From Hanleya hanleyi (taxonomy: Eukaryota; Mollusca; Polyplacophora; Lepidopleurida; Hanleyidae), in NCBI GenBank assembly GCA_036873755.1, contig JAVTVY010020341.1, forward strand, positions 1 to 64,000: 64,000 bases of DNA, read 5' to 3'. Made by a program: the position numbers and the translations under genes. Positions 40,556-49,740 of this stretch are shown in pieces. Each line of letters starts with the position of its first letter. The stretch's first letter is position 1. Below the pieces are notes generated by a model, which saw only the letters and a list, made by a program, of their open reading frames with translations, did not search any database and was not told where the DNA came from.

Positions 40556-42127
40556 ACTGAAGAACTGCAATAGAAGAGTTTCTAACTTGTGTTGTCCCCC
40601 CGAACACTAAATGATCCATGCAGTAATTTCCTGAGATTTCATGATAAAGTTTCATGGGAAATTCAAGATGCAGCCATATTGGATTTTCGAAATGGACCCA
40701 AAAAGGTATTTTGCACAGCTGGACCACAAGGGGACCTGTGTACCCAATTTGACAAAGATCCATGCAGTAATTTCCTGAGAATTCATAATAAAAAAATTTC
40801 ATAGGGAAATTCAAGATGGCTACCTGGTGGCCATATTGGATTTTTGAATCCGACCAGAAAAAGTAACTTGCACAACTAGACCCCAAGGGGAACCTGTGTA
40901 TCAAATTTGAGAAAGATCAATCCGTAGTTCCTGAGAAATCGCGATAACAAAGTTTCATGTGGAAATCCAAGATGGCCACCTGGTGGCCATATTGGATTTT
41001 CGAATCAAATCAAAAAAGGTATGTTGCACAACTAGACCCCAAGGAGAACCTGTGTACCAAATTTGAGAAAGATCCATGCAGTAATTCCTGAGAAATCACG
41101 ATAACAAAGTTTCATAGGGAAATCCAAGATGGTCGCCTGGTGGCCTTATTGGATTTTCGAATCAGAGCAAAAAAGGTATCCTGCACAACTAGACCCCAAG
41201 GGGAACCTGTGTACCAAATTTGAAAAAGATCGATGCAGTAGTTCCTGAGAAATCGCGATAACAATGTTTCATGGGGAAATCCAAGATGGCCACCTGGTGG
41301 CTATACTGGATTTTTGAATCGGACTGAAAAAGGTATCTTGTACAACTAGACCCCAAGGGGAGCCTGTGTACCAAATTTGAGAAAGATCCGTGCAGTACTT
41401 CCTGATAAATCATGATAACAATGTTTTTCATGGAGAAATCCAAGATGGCCACCTGATGGCCATATTGGATCTTCGAATCGAAGCAGAAAAGGTATCTTGC
41501 ACAACTAGACCCCAAGGGGAACCTGTGTGTCAAATATGAGAAGGATCCATGCAGTAGTTCCTGAGAAATCGCGATAACAATGTTTCATCGGGAAATCCAA
41601 GATGGCCGCCTGGTGACCATATTGGATTTTTGAATCAGACCACAAAAGGTATCTTGCACAGCTAGACCCCAAGGGGAACCTGTGTATCAAATTAAAGAAA
41701 GATCCATGCAGTAGTTCCTGAGAAATCGCGATAACAAAGTTTCATGGGGAAATCCAAGATGGCCACCTGGTGGCCATATTAGATATTCAAATTGGACTAA
41801 AGTACACATGTTGTACAACTAGACCCAAAGGGGAACTGGTGTACCAAATTTGAGAAAGATCCATGAAGTAGTTACCAAAAAATAATGATGACAAGATTTC
41901 ACTGGCAAATTCAAGATGGCCACCATGGCAGCCATATTTAAAATCGAATCGACACCGCATGAACAAATTCTGGTGTACTCATTGGGGGGAACATGCATGC
42001 CAAGTTTCAGCTTAATCGGCCAAGCGGTGTCATTGAGAAGAAGATGTTTCCGGACGACGCACGACAGACGACGGACAATCAGGCCATGACATTAGCCCAT
42101 CGGGCCTTCGGCCCAGATGAGCTAAAA
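40556..42127 (+). mobile_element. Pearl/Helentron-like element, family B, inverted copy
   Basis: About nine ~157-bp monomers in the opposite orientation to 2071-4512, with CCTGTGTACCAAATTTGAG, AAAGATCCATGCAGTA, GAGAAATCGCGATAACAA and GGAAATCCAAGATGGCCACC. They are followed by a CGACGGACAATC-type degenerate microsatellite and the terminal hairpin GGGCCTTCGGCCC with AGCTAAAA. Monomers diverge more at the left side. The hairpin sequence differs from that of the 2071 copy although the core is the same. Confidence 0.8.
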
Positions 42128-42439
42128 TTTGGACCCTAATAATGAATTACGAAAAGGAACTGGGAGTTTGGGATCGGAATCTGCAAAAAATCTCTGGATA
42201 CAGCCTTGCGGATACAGTTTGTGTGATTTCTGTACCGTATATAATAGACTTTGTTTTCACGTGAGTGGTGTGTTGGGATTACAGCATGCAAAAAAATGTA
42301 GCTTTATCAGTGGCAATTTATGCATTGCACAAGTGTGTTAACAAGTTAATGGCATAGAAACACAATGATAGACACAAACCCACCATTATCATTATGGGGG
42401 GGGGGGGGCATAAGCTTCAGGTATGCAAATTGGTTCATA

Positions 42440-42895
42440 ATTTCCAAGGTACAGTAACATGCAAAAGTTTTAGGATAAAATCATATGATGTAGAATAAAA
42501 TGATTTAACAGCAAAATTGAAAAAAAATGTTGTCCTTCATTTAAGGCGACGCGAAATTCAAACTAACAGGGGTTCGATACTGCAGGAGTTCCCCTGCCAG
42601 TTGTCATATTATACTTCTGAAATAAAATATGGTTTGTGCAAAAGCTTTCGGATAAATCGATACAGCAAAATTGAGAAAAATCTTTGTCCTTCATTTTAAG
42701 GTGACGCGATATTCAAGGCCTAACAGGGGTTCGACCTGTGGACCCCCCCCCGCCAGTTATTTCCTCTTGTACTTCTGAAATAAAATAATGTCACCAACCT
42801 GTTAGTTATTACTATAAAGGAATAAATTTTAGGTTATTCCGCATGTGTGTGTGTGTGTGAAAAAACAATGTACACTGCATCTCATACATATCACA
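42440..42895 (+). repeat. Dispersed repeat of unknown family (copy 1, partly doubled)
   Basis: It contains AAGGCGACGCGAAATTC, AACAGGGGTTCGATACTGC, ACTTCTGAAATAAAAT, ACTATAAAGGAATAAAT and ACAATGTACACTGCATCTC. The first part is repeated at 42600-42790. The same order of blocks occurs once at 50866-51160. Confidence 0.65.
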
Positions 42896-43079
42896 TGAAG
42901 CTGAGAAGCTGTGGATAGGAAGAAGTCCAATAACATTTAGTGTCCCAGGGGTGGGGAAATCCTCCCGAGGGTAATAGGTTGAACAAGTGTAGCATCATCA
43001 TCTGAAATCTAATCATTTCATCAGTCTACATTCAGGAAGCTCTCACCAAAGTTTGGTAAGATCTGCAGATATTCAGCGG

Positions 43080-43190
43080 ACAAGAACATGTGGATGGATG
43101 GATGTCTGGACTGATGTACGTGCATGGCAACGACAAGAGCTCTCAGCTACCCCACAGCCCTATGGGCTGAGGGATAACAAGCGCGGGGTT
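43080..43190 (+). mobile_element. Terminal fragment of a pearl-like element
   Basis: GTACGTGCATGGCAACGAC, then a hairpin CAGCCCTATGGGCTG within CCCC..GAGGG, is the reverse-oriented family C end. No tandem core remains. Confidence 0.5.
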
Positions 43191-43299
43191 GAAATCTACG
43201 AGATTGTATAACAGCCATCAACTCAAGAATCCATTCGAATCACCAAAAATGTCCAGGTAAACCCTGTGCAAGGATTCAAGATTTACTGGACTTGTGAAG

Positions 43300-43460
43300 A
43301 TGATTGCAGTTGGGTATATTCATCATACCATACTCTAGCTGCATAATGCAATCAGGTTTATTCATCATACCATGCTCTGCACACTGCAGTCGGGTATATT
43401 CACTCCCTCTCTGCAGCCTGTCCTGCTCCATAGCAGCCAACTTTGTATATTCACCCGCCC
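43300..43460 (+). repeat. Small island of the 40-bp satellite
   Basis: Two to three degenerate units (GGTATATTCATCATACCATA, CTCTAGCTGCATA) at about 40-bp spacing, 3.3 kb from the main array. Confidence 0.7.
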
Positions 43461-43464
43461 ACAC

Positions 43465-44580
43465 ACTTGGCTGACCAATCAGAGCAGAAGTCCACAGTTC
43501 CCATTTGATAACCAGACCTTCATTGACTGTCCCTGATACCTTGTTGATCGATATTCACACAGATCATTGATAACCAGTGAGAAACTGGGTCATCAAGGTT
43601 TTACTTTGATGATAGAAGTTTTGTGCTTCTGGTGGCATACAGGCTACATGGTCAGACAATTCTACTTTATTTAATAAAGAAAATGGTTTCACAATTTAGG
43701 GAAGAGTTCACATCACAGCAAAGGGGAAATAACTCTGACCTGCAATTCTATATGATCCAATTCTGTCAGCAATGATTATTTAGCCGTTCTCTTTTTCCGT
43801 CTGGAGAGTTGAAATTCCAACCAACCAGAAATATTCACATATTTGATTTTTAACTGCTGCTACATCTGAGAATTGAAGAAAGTACACATACATGTACATG
43901 TAGTACTTATTTTGTAAAGTTTTGTGGATATTTGATCTACTTTCTTAGGCTCATTGTCAAAGAGAGTCGAGCATACAAGGTGAATCGAGTAGTTCGGAGT
44001 CCTCTTTAAATGCCAACTCCAAAGCGAGGCTCACATTATGTCAATCTCTCTACTGAGAGTGTTTGAACTAATTCTTGTACTAGAGTGAGTGAATAGAATT
44101 TAACGTCGCTTTCAACTATATTTCAGCTATATCACGACGAACCAACTAAGCACCACCCAACCCAGTTGTGTTCCTGCTACTTCAAAGAAGAAATCTTTGG
44201 AGTAGCATGGAACCAGACACCCTCCATTCACCCTATAAAACACTGAGGACAGCGCACAAGACATAGACAGGACGCTTACATGGTGCAATAAAGACAAGTG
44301 ATATTACAGTGCTAGACATCACATTATCAAGTTCCTGTTGCTTCTCCGCAAATTGAATTGAAGCAACAGGAACCAGAACCCACCCAACCACCCACTTCTT
44401 GTACTAGATAACTCGTTTCATGAATATACACATAATCATTTATAACATTGATACATCCACGATTAATATACTCCATCACAGACAGTCATTTCTCCAATGT
44501 ATCATGCTTATTTTGGCTGTAGCTTTCAAAACAGTGACGACTGAATCACCGGATACAGACACATGGAAATGCTATGCTGT
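43465..44580. other. Intergenic stretch with an inverted SINE tail
   Basis: 44085-44140 is a SINE 3' end in reverse orientation (GAGTGAGTGAATAGAATTTA, ACGTCGCTTTCAACTATATT). Otherwise there is no recognised gene. Confidence 0.5.
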
Positions 44581-44589
44581 ACCCCCCCC

Positions 44590-44815
44590 CTAAATTGGGT
44601 TCCCGGAGATTGACCTGGGGTGTCATTGTGCATACTCCAGGTCATGGTAAGAATAGGCCTCAGTCAATTTGGAGCGACTAACTGGGGTTATCGGGTGTTG
44701 AAAAGAATAGGACCCTACCTGTGTGGTTTCCGGGTGTGAAAAGGAATAGGAACCAAATACGATATGACTGAAATAGTGTTAAAAGTGATGTTAAATCAAA
44801 CTCGCTCACTCTAAA
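44590..44815 (+). mobile_element. SINE, near full length
   Basis: It contains GTTCCCGGAGATTGACCTGG, CATACTCCAGGTCATGG, two GTGTGAAAAGGAATAGGA-type modules, GATATGACTGAAATAGTG, TTAAAAGTGATGTTAAATC and CTCGCTCACTC. Confidence 0.75.
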
Positions 44816-44819
44816 ATGG

Positions 44820-45735
44820 AAAGAAATGGATGTGATTGATCCAGCAAAACATTTCCTTATGTCACAATTCAGGTGAAGATAACTGGACTCTTGATCACAA
44901 TCAAGGGAAATAACCCTTCTATATTCCAATCTCACATGGTTCAAGAGAGAAAATTATATGCAGTTTTACCTATACATAGCACAGAATAATATCTTGTGAA
45001 AAGTACAGAGGTATACAAGTGCCAAGAATAAAACTCTTCAATTTGTCACATACATGTAGGGTAAATGTATTTTCCCAAGTGAGATCTGTCTTACTGGTCA
45101 ATTTAGTATGGCTGCAACTCAACACAAATGTGAATACTGGATCTATGTTCCGATATTTCAAATCAAGTTTATTGCCAACTTGGTGGTATATACAATTGAC
45201 AATTGCATGAAATCAACAAACACATGTTTTTATCTACAGACATTTCTATGGAATATTATGTACATGTCTGTAACATATACAATCATACACTCATCTAAAC
45301 ATGTACACATGTACATGATGATCATTGACGTGTACTGCAACAATCCTGGCTTGAGTCGGTCTAGAGTTTGCCTGAATATCAGCCTCGCACATTGCTTATG
45401 TTAAGTAGGGCCTGACACATTGCATTCCAGAAACAAGATTTTGAGAAGTGATGGATGCACGCAGCTATACAACTAATAATCAACCCTCAAGAAACCTGTG
45501 CAATCCATAAGTTATTGGACTAGGAAGATATCACTCCAGCAGTCTTGTAAGTTATTGTTCACAAGTAGGTCTAAACTGGGAGACAGAGTTCCAGCAGTCT
45601 TGTAAGTTATTGTTCACACGTAGGTCTAAACTGGGAGACCGAGTTCAGATCACAAGGCTTTTCCATCACCAACAATAAATTTGTGGTAAAAACCTCCAAG
45701 GATGTGTTAGTTTGATACTCAAGAGTAAAGAAAGC
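44820..45735. other. PAM16 downstream flank
   Basis: No gene. 45535-45653 holds a two-copy 60-bp tandem duplication (CCAGCAGTCTTGTAAGTTAT, GTAGGTCTAAACTGGGAGAC). Confidence 0.5.
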
Positions 45736-45736
45736 T

Positions 45737-45742
45737 TTTATT
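45737..45742 (-). terminator. Candidate PAM16 poly(A) signal
   Basis: TTTATT on the plus strand is AATAAA on the minus strand, about 166 bases past the PAM16 stop codon. The position is plausible for a 3' UTR end, but the hexamer alone is weak evidence. Confidence 0.4.
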
Positions 45743-45907
45743 ATTCCAAGTCTCTCTCACTGTATGATCATCCTCACGGTCCCAGTGGCACTCTGAATTA
45801 CTCTGTATGAATGGCTAATCAAAATATCTGCCTTCATACACACAGTACATCTTCACTATCCAGTACATCTTCACTTTAGTTATAATAAGCTTATCGTAAG
45901 GCCAACA

Positions 45908-45991
45908 TCAAGAAGCTGAAGTCTTGTTTTCTTCCTTAGATGTATCTGTAGACTTCAAGTCGGCATCCAGTCGTTCCTTAGCTCGTACTAT
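45908..45991 (-). CDS. PAM16: PAM16 last exon (residues 101-127 and stop)
   Basis: The acceptor (minus) CTCATTCTCAG precedes ATAGTACGAGC. It encodes [14 protein letters not shown], then [13 protein letters not shown] and TGA. At 84 nt it is below any simple open-frame cut-off. Confidence 0.93.
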   Translation of the reverse strand: MVRAKERLDADLKSTDTSKEENKTSAS

Positions 45992-48900
45992 CTGAGAATG
46001 AGGGAAAGTCAACATCATATGTTAAAAGAACAACTGCCGTTGTGGAAGTTTATCATGTGACTGTAATCAGCCTGAATGCTCACCACATGGCTGATAGAAA
46101 ACTATGATCCGGAAATCTTCAACATAATCTTTTTTCACCTGACAAAGCAGATATATATATATCAGAACCATCTGCAAATGGCAGTGACCAATATAAAATT
46201 TGGTTAGTCTTTAAGGTGTCACCTTTATTATTCATTAATTAGGTTCATCTGAATATTTGCCAATTTTTTTATTTTTGACTCATTTTGAACTGGTTGCATA
46301 TATTTCATATTGAAGGACTGTTGTAGTAGTATAGATCTAATACTTGGATGTCAATATACTTACCTTGGACTGTAGATAAAATGACCCTCCCTTTGATTTA
46401 TCATTAACAGTGTAAAGATGTTCATAATTCTTTTGTACATCCTCTGGGTCAAAGGGTTCTGTTACATTCAATACTTGTTTGGCTTCCTGAATAGGAGAAA
46501 ACAGGTGAAGAATTGCAGTGTGTGCTGAACAGTTCATAGTTTATTTATAGGGGTGCTTCAATAAATCCAAATATGCTTATGTCGTGAAGGTGTGTACTTA
46601 TAAATAAAGTGTGCCAAATATTTCTTGCTTAGTGAAGTCCGGAAAGTATTATTTCATTCATTTCTTTGTCTTATTCCCGAGCATCTGGGAGCCGCCATTT
46701 TCCCTGCTAGGTTGACGTAATTTGGTGATCCAAGCACCAAATAACGTCACACCAGTGTCACATAGAATTCTAAATTACGTCGAAGATTAAGGCATCAAAT
46801 GTCATAATAATGGAAAGAGCAGGAAACAGATGGAATATCAATTGTTATATGAGCATACATTCAACATTGAGCGTATTCATAATCCAAGTCTGCTGTATTA
46901 GATTGTGAATGACATACATGTAAGTGTAACAATAAACAGCTTATTGTGGACGTTGAGTTGGGCAAATCTGCAGACGCTCTGATCCTTGATATGGTGTCAT
47001 CAGTTCCAGCAGCCTCATTTTCGCATAGGACCGGCTGTGGGAAATATGGCAACGCCCAGATGATCAGGAATAAGACACAGAAATGAACAAAATAATACTT
47101 TTCCGTTTTAATTAGCAGAAGAAATTTGATACACTGTACAATAGAAACGTAGATGAATTGAGTGAAGGACTCCTTTAAAGCATCCATACTGATTACTGCA
47201 ACAAACTGAAAAAACAAAGGTATAGGAATGACTTCTATCCAGCATACATAATCTCGGTTTCTTGCAGGAATGGCATGAACGGTTGGTCACAATGGACATG
47301 TATATGCTTCCCTGTTAGCCATGCCAGGAAAATATTGTGGCTTCTCAGTCATTGTGTCAAAACATGAATTTATTGAGAAGAAAGGTCAAATATTTCATTT
47401 AAAGATGTGAACAAAAACTATGTTAGGTGAACAATTGCAGAGTAAGTCAGCTGAAAGTTGCTTTTGTGCAGCTCTCTTCTACTGAAATTTGAGTGGAGAG
47501 AGACAGAAAAGGAGAGAGAGAGAGAGAAGATCATTGACACACAGGCCTGAACAAATTTCATGGTATGCTTTAGTTCGGATTATGCAAAGGTATATCATAA
47601 GTAAATTTGTCATCACAGAATGAACCTTTAAAAAAGGTTGACACAAAGTCTTTATCTAGGCTTATATAATCATGACAAGGGAGCTTCTTGAAATTGGGAC
47701 ATGCTAGGAACTGGCATACGGCATTCCAAAGAGAGTGGCATGGTGCACCGGGTTGGAACTTCTGGGAACTTCATGGCATCCTTTTTGGAACTCGGCAGAC
47801 AATGCAATGGCATGGAGGGAATATGCCATTCCAATTGGAACTCCTCTCCATCCAGATTAGAACACCAACTGGGCATGGTGTATCCCATTTGAATAACCGG
47901 CATATGCCATTCCTACAAAGGAACTCAAGCTCTAATTTCAAGAAGCTCCCTAACATGTTATGAATATATTTTCATAGTACTGCAGATGTCAGTGAGATAC
48001 ATGTTTTCTGGTCAGATCAGTTAGTTGGTTTGAGGGTAGGTAGGTTAGCTTAGCTGGTTGAGAGACTATGTTAGTTGGGTTCAGGCCAGGTCTTTTGATT
48101 TCAGGTCAGGTCAGCTGATTGAGAGACCAGGTCATTTGATTTCTGGCTAGGTCTTTTGTGTTGAGACCAGGTCATTTGATTTCCGGCCAGGTCTTTTGTG
48201 TTAGGTCAGATCAGCTGGTTGAGAGACCAGGTCATTTGGTGTCCGGCCACCCTGGCCAGGTCTTTTGTTTTAGGTCAGGTCAGCTGTTTGAGAGACCAGG
48301 TCATTTGATTGCAGGCCAAGTCGTCAGCTGGTTGAGAGGCCAGGTCATTTGGTTTCAGGCCAGATCTTTTGTTTTAGGTCAGGTCAGCTGGCTGAGAACC
48401 TTATTTGGTTTTAGGTCTGCTGGCTTGTTGGTTTCAGGCAAGGTCAGTTGGTTTCATTAGAGTCTGTTGACAGCATGGTTAGGTCAATTAAAGGACCCCA
48501 AATGTGAAATCATGATCAAGATGAGGTGACCCAGTCAATCCCAATCTAGCATTGTTAGTACTTAGGTGACCAACTCGGACACTTGTAGGCTTAAATCCAG
48601 CAGGAGGTACATGTATCATCATTTCTCGGTGCATAGATCTGCAATCCTACAAAGAACAGAATACGTGTCTCTAAATAAGTGGAAGTTCCTGTCCATTCTG
48701 TTACCACTGCTTCTCCATGTGGTATCACTGAGGGTAACTACAGCAAACCTTGGTCCATCCAGTAAAGTCAAATCAAGTGTATGTATATTCTCTGTTAGTG
48801 GAGTGCATGATCCAATAGAAAGTATATCACACACCTGTAGAGATATGCCTGTCAATGTGTCTGCAGCTGCCCTCTTAGTGCCTTCCCTTCCTCCTCCTGC

Positions 48901-49008
48901 TCTCTGTGCAGCCTGTTGACTGGCCTGAAATTCCTGTTTGAGTGCTCGTCCGAATGCTCTACCCATCACCTGTACCCCCGCCACCACTATCTGTGCTATG
49001 TACTTCGC
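45908..49008 (-). CDS. PAM16: PAM16/Magmas (TIM16), mitochondrial import motor subunit (three visible exons)
   Basis: Minus-strand exons 48835-49008, 46364-46486 and 45908-45991 join in phase 0 and encode residues 2-59, 60-100 and 101-127. With an initiator Met on an unseen upstream exon the protein is 127 residues, as long as the animal family (about 125). TIM16 sits on the matrix side of the inner membrane as part of PAM. There it pairs with the J-protein PAM18/DNAJC19 and tempers stimulation of mtHsp70 ATPase at the TIM23 channel. Sequence evidence: [19 protein letters not shown] (membrane-associating N-terminus), an Ala/Gly-rich linker, and a J-like domain (60-110) with [27 protein letters not shown] and VRAKERLD. 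The HPD motif of true J-domains is replaced by DKS (88-90), as in other TIM16 proteins. The C-tail is short and charged. Confidence 0.95.
46364..46486 (-). CDS. PAM16: PAM16 exon encoding residues 60-100
   Basis: The acceptor (minus) TCTCCTATTCAG precedes GAAGCC, and the donor is TCCAAG|GTAAGT. It encodes [18 protein letters not shown] and ends SFYLQSK. It carries most of the J-like domain including DKS. Confidence 0.95.
46646..47098. mobile_element. Inverted-repeat pair in a PAM16 intron
   Basis: 46646-46709 (GTATTATTTCATTCATTTCT, CTTATTCCCGAGCATCTGGG) is matched in reverse complement by 47029-47098 (complement reads GTATTATTTTGTTCATTTCT, CTTATTCCTGATCATCTGGG). Arms are about 65 bp at about 80% identity by eye, with a spacer of about 320 bp. 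It is probably an old MITE. A 118-codon hydrophobic frame over it is not a gene. Confidence 0.65.
47679..47950. mobile_element. 272-bp MITE in a PAM16 intron
   Basis: The ends are GGGAGCTTCTTGAAATT and AATTTCAAGAAGCTCCC, a perfect 17-bp inverted repeat. The interior has many GGCAT/ATGCC and TTGGAACT words. There is no coding region. Confidence 0.8.
48020..48470. repeat. ~60-bp degenerate minisatellite in a PAM16 intron
   Basis: About seven units built from GAGACCAGGTCATTTG, TTTCCGGCCAGGTC, TTTTGTTTTAGGTCAGGTC and AGCTGGTTGA. Unit length varies by about 50-65 bp. Confidence 0.8.
48835..49008 (-). CDS. PAM16: PAM16 exon encoding residues 2-59
   Basis: The acceptor (minus) GGTTTTGCAG precedes GCGAAGTAC, and the donor is CTACAG|GTGTGT. 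It encodes [11 protein letters not shown] through GISLQ. The in-frame ATG at 49023 lies in the polypyrimidine tract and is not the start; the start Met must come from an exon ending in ATG. Confidence 0.95.
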
Positions 49009-49478
49009 CTGCAAAACCAGCATGTATACATGTACGGAAAGATGTGACTGGAATATCTTCCTTTAATTTGCTGTATATAGTGTCACGTCTATAGTGTCAC
49101 TGACACTACAGACATCAGCAAATTAAAGGAATACAGCACAACCAAAGTTGAAGTTACACATACATGTATCAAAAGAAGGGCTGTCTGCCTGTCATCCATT
49201 GTATCAGCCTAAACTGCACAGTATCCCCCTCCCCCAATGCATGCCTGCAAATTTGTTTTGGGGATGAGGTACCCATAGACCACAAAATCAAACCTTCATT
49301 CCTTTGTTTTCATCGGTCATCATGGTCTGAGATAATCCACCAAAATCACACGATATATGCATTACATGACCTAGATTTTTTGATAGAAGGTGGGACCATC
49401 AGCTCATGAATACATGCTAGTTTGAAACACGACCTTGCTTTGCACGTCATGATCTCATGCGTGTCTACAACAAAGAGC

Positions 49479-49740
49479 CGAGTTGACTGGTTCAAGATGT
49501 GACATATGCGCCATGTGCATCATAGCTGGCTAGTGACACCCGAGTTGACTGGCTCAAGATGTGACATATGCGCCATGTGCATCATAGCTGGCTAGTGACA
49601 CCCGAGTTGACTGGCTCAAGATGTGACATATGCGCCATGTGCATCATAGCTGGCTAGTGACACCCGAGTTGACTGGCTCAAGATGTGACATATGCGCCAT
49701 GTGCATCATAGCTGGCTAGTGACACCCGAGTAACTGTCCT
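49479..49740. repeat. 62-bp minisatellite, near-identical units
   Basis: Units start at 49479, 49541, 49603, 49665 and a partial at 49727, so the period is exactly 62 bp. Text is CGAGTTGACTGGCTCAAGAT, GTGACATATGCGCCATGTGC and ATCATAGCTGGCTAGTGACA. Only the first unit has a mismatch (GGTTC for GGCTC). It lies upstream of the first visible PAM16 exon. Confidence 0.92.

Noticed and set aside
40556..42127. Minus-strand 114-116-codon frames as genes
   Set aside because: They are readings of family B monomers and give the same peptides as the array at 2071-4512.
46861..47217. Minus-strand 118-codon hydrophobic frame
   Set aside because: It covers one arm of the inverted repeat at 46646/47029 and its flank in a PAM16 intron. 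The PAM16 exons on both sides join in phase without it.
48619..49023. ATG at 49023 as the PAM16 start
   Set aside because: It lies in the splice acceptor tract (GGTTTTGCAG) and would add MLVLQ before AKYIAQ. Family proteins begin Met-Ala-Lys-Tyr, which fits a start Met from a separate exon.
49479..49740. CRISPR-like regular repeats
   Set aside because: The 62-bp units are head to tail with no unique spacers, in a eukaryotic intergenic setting.
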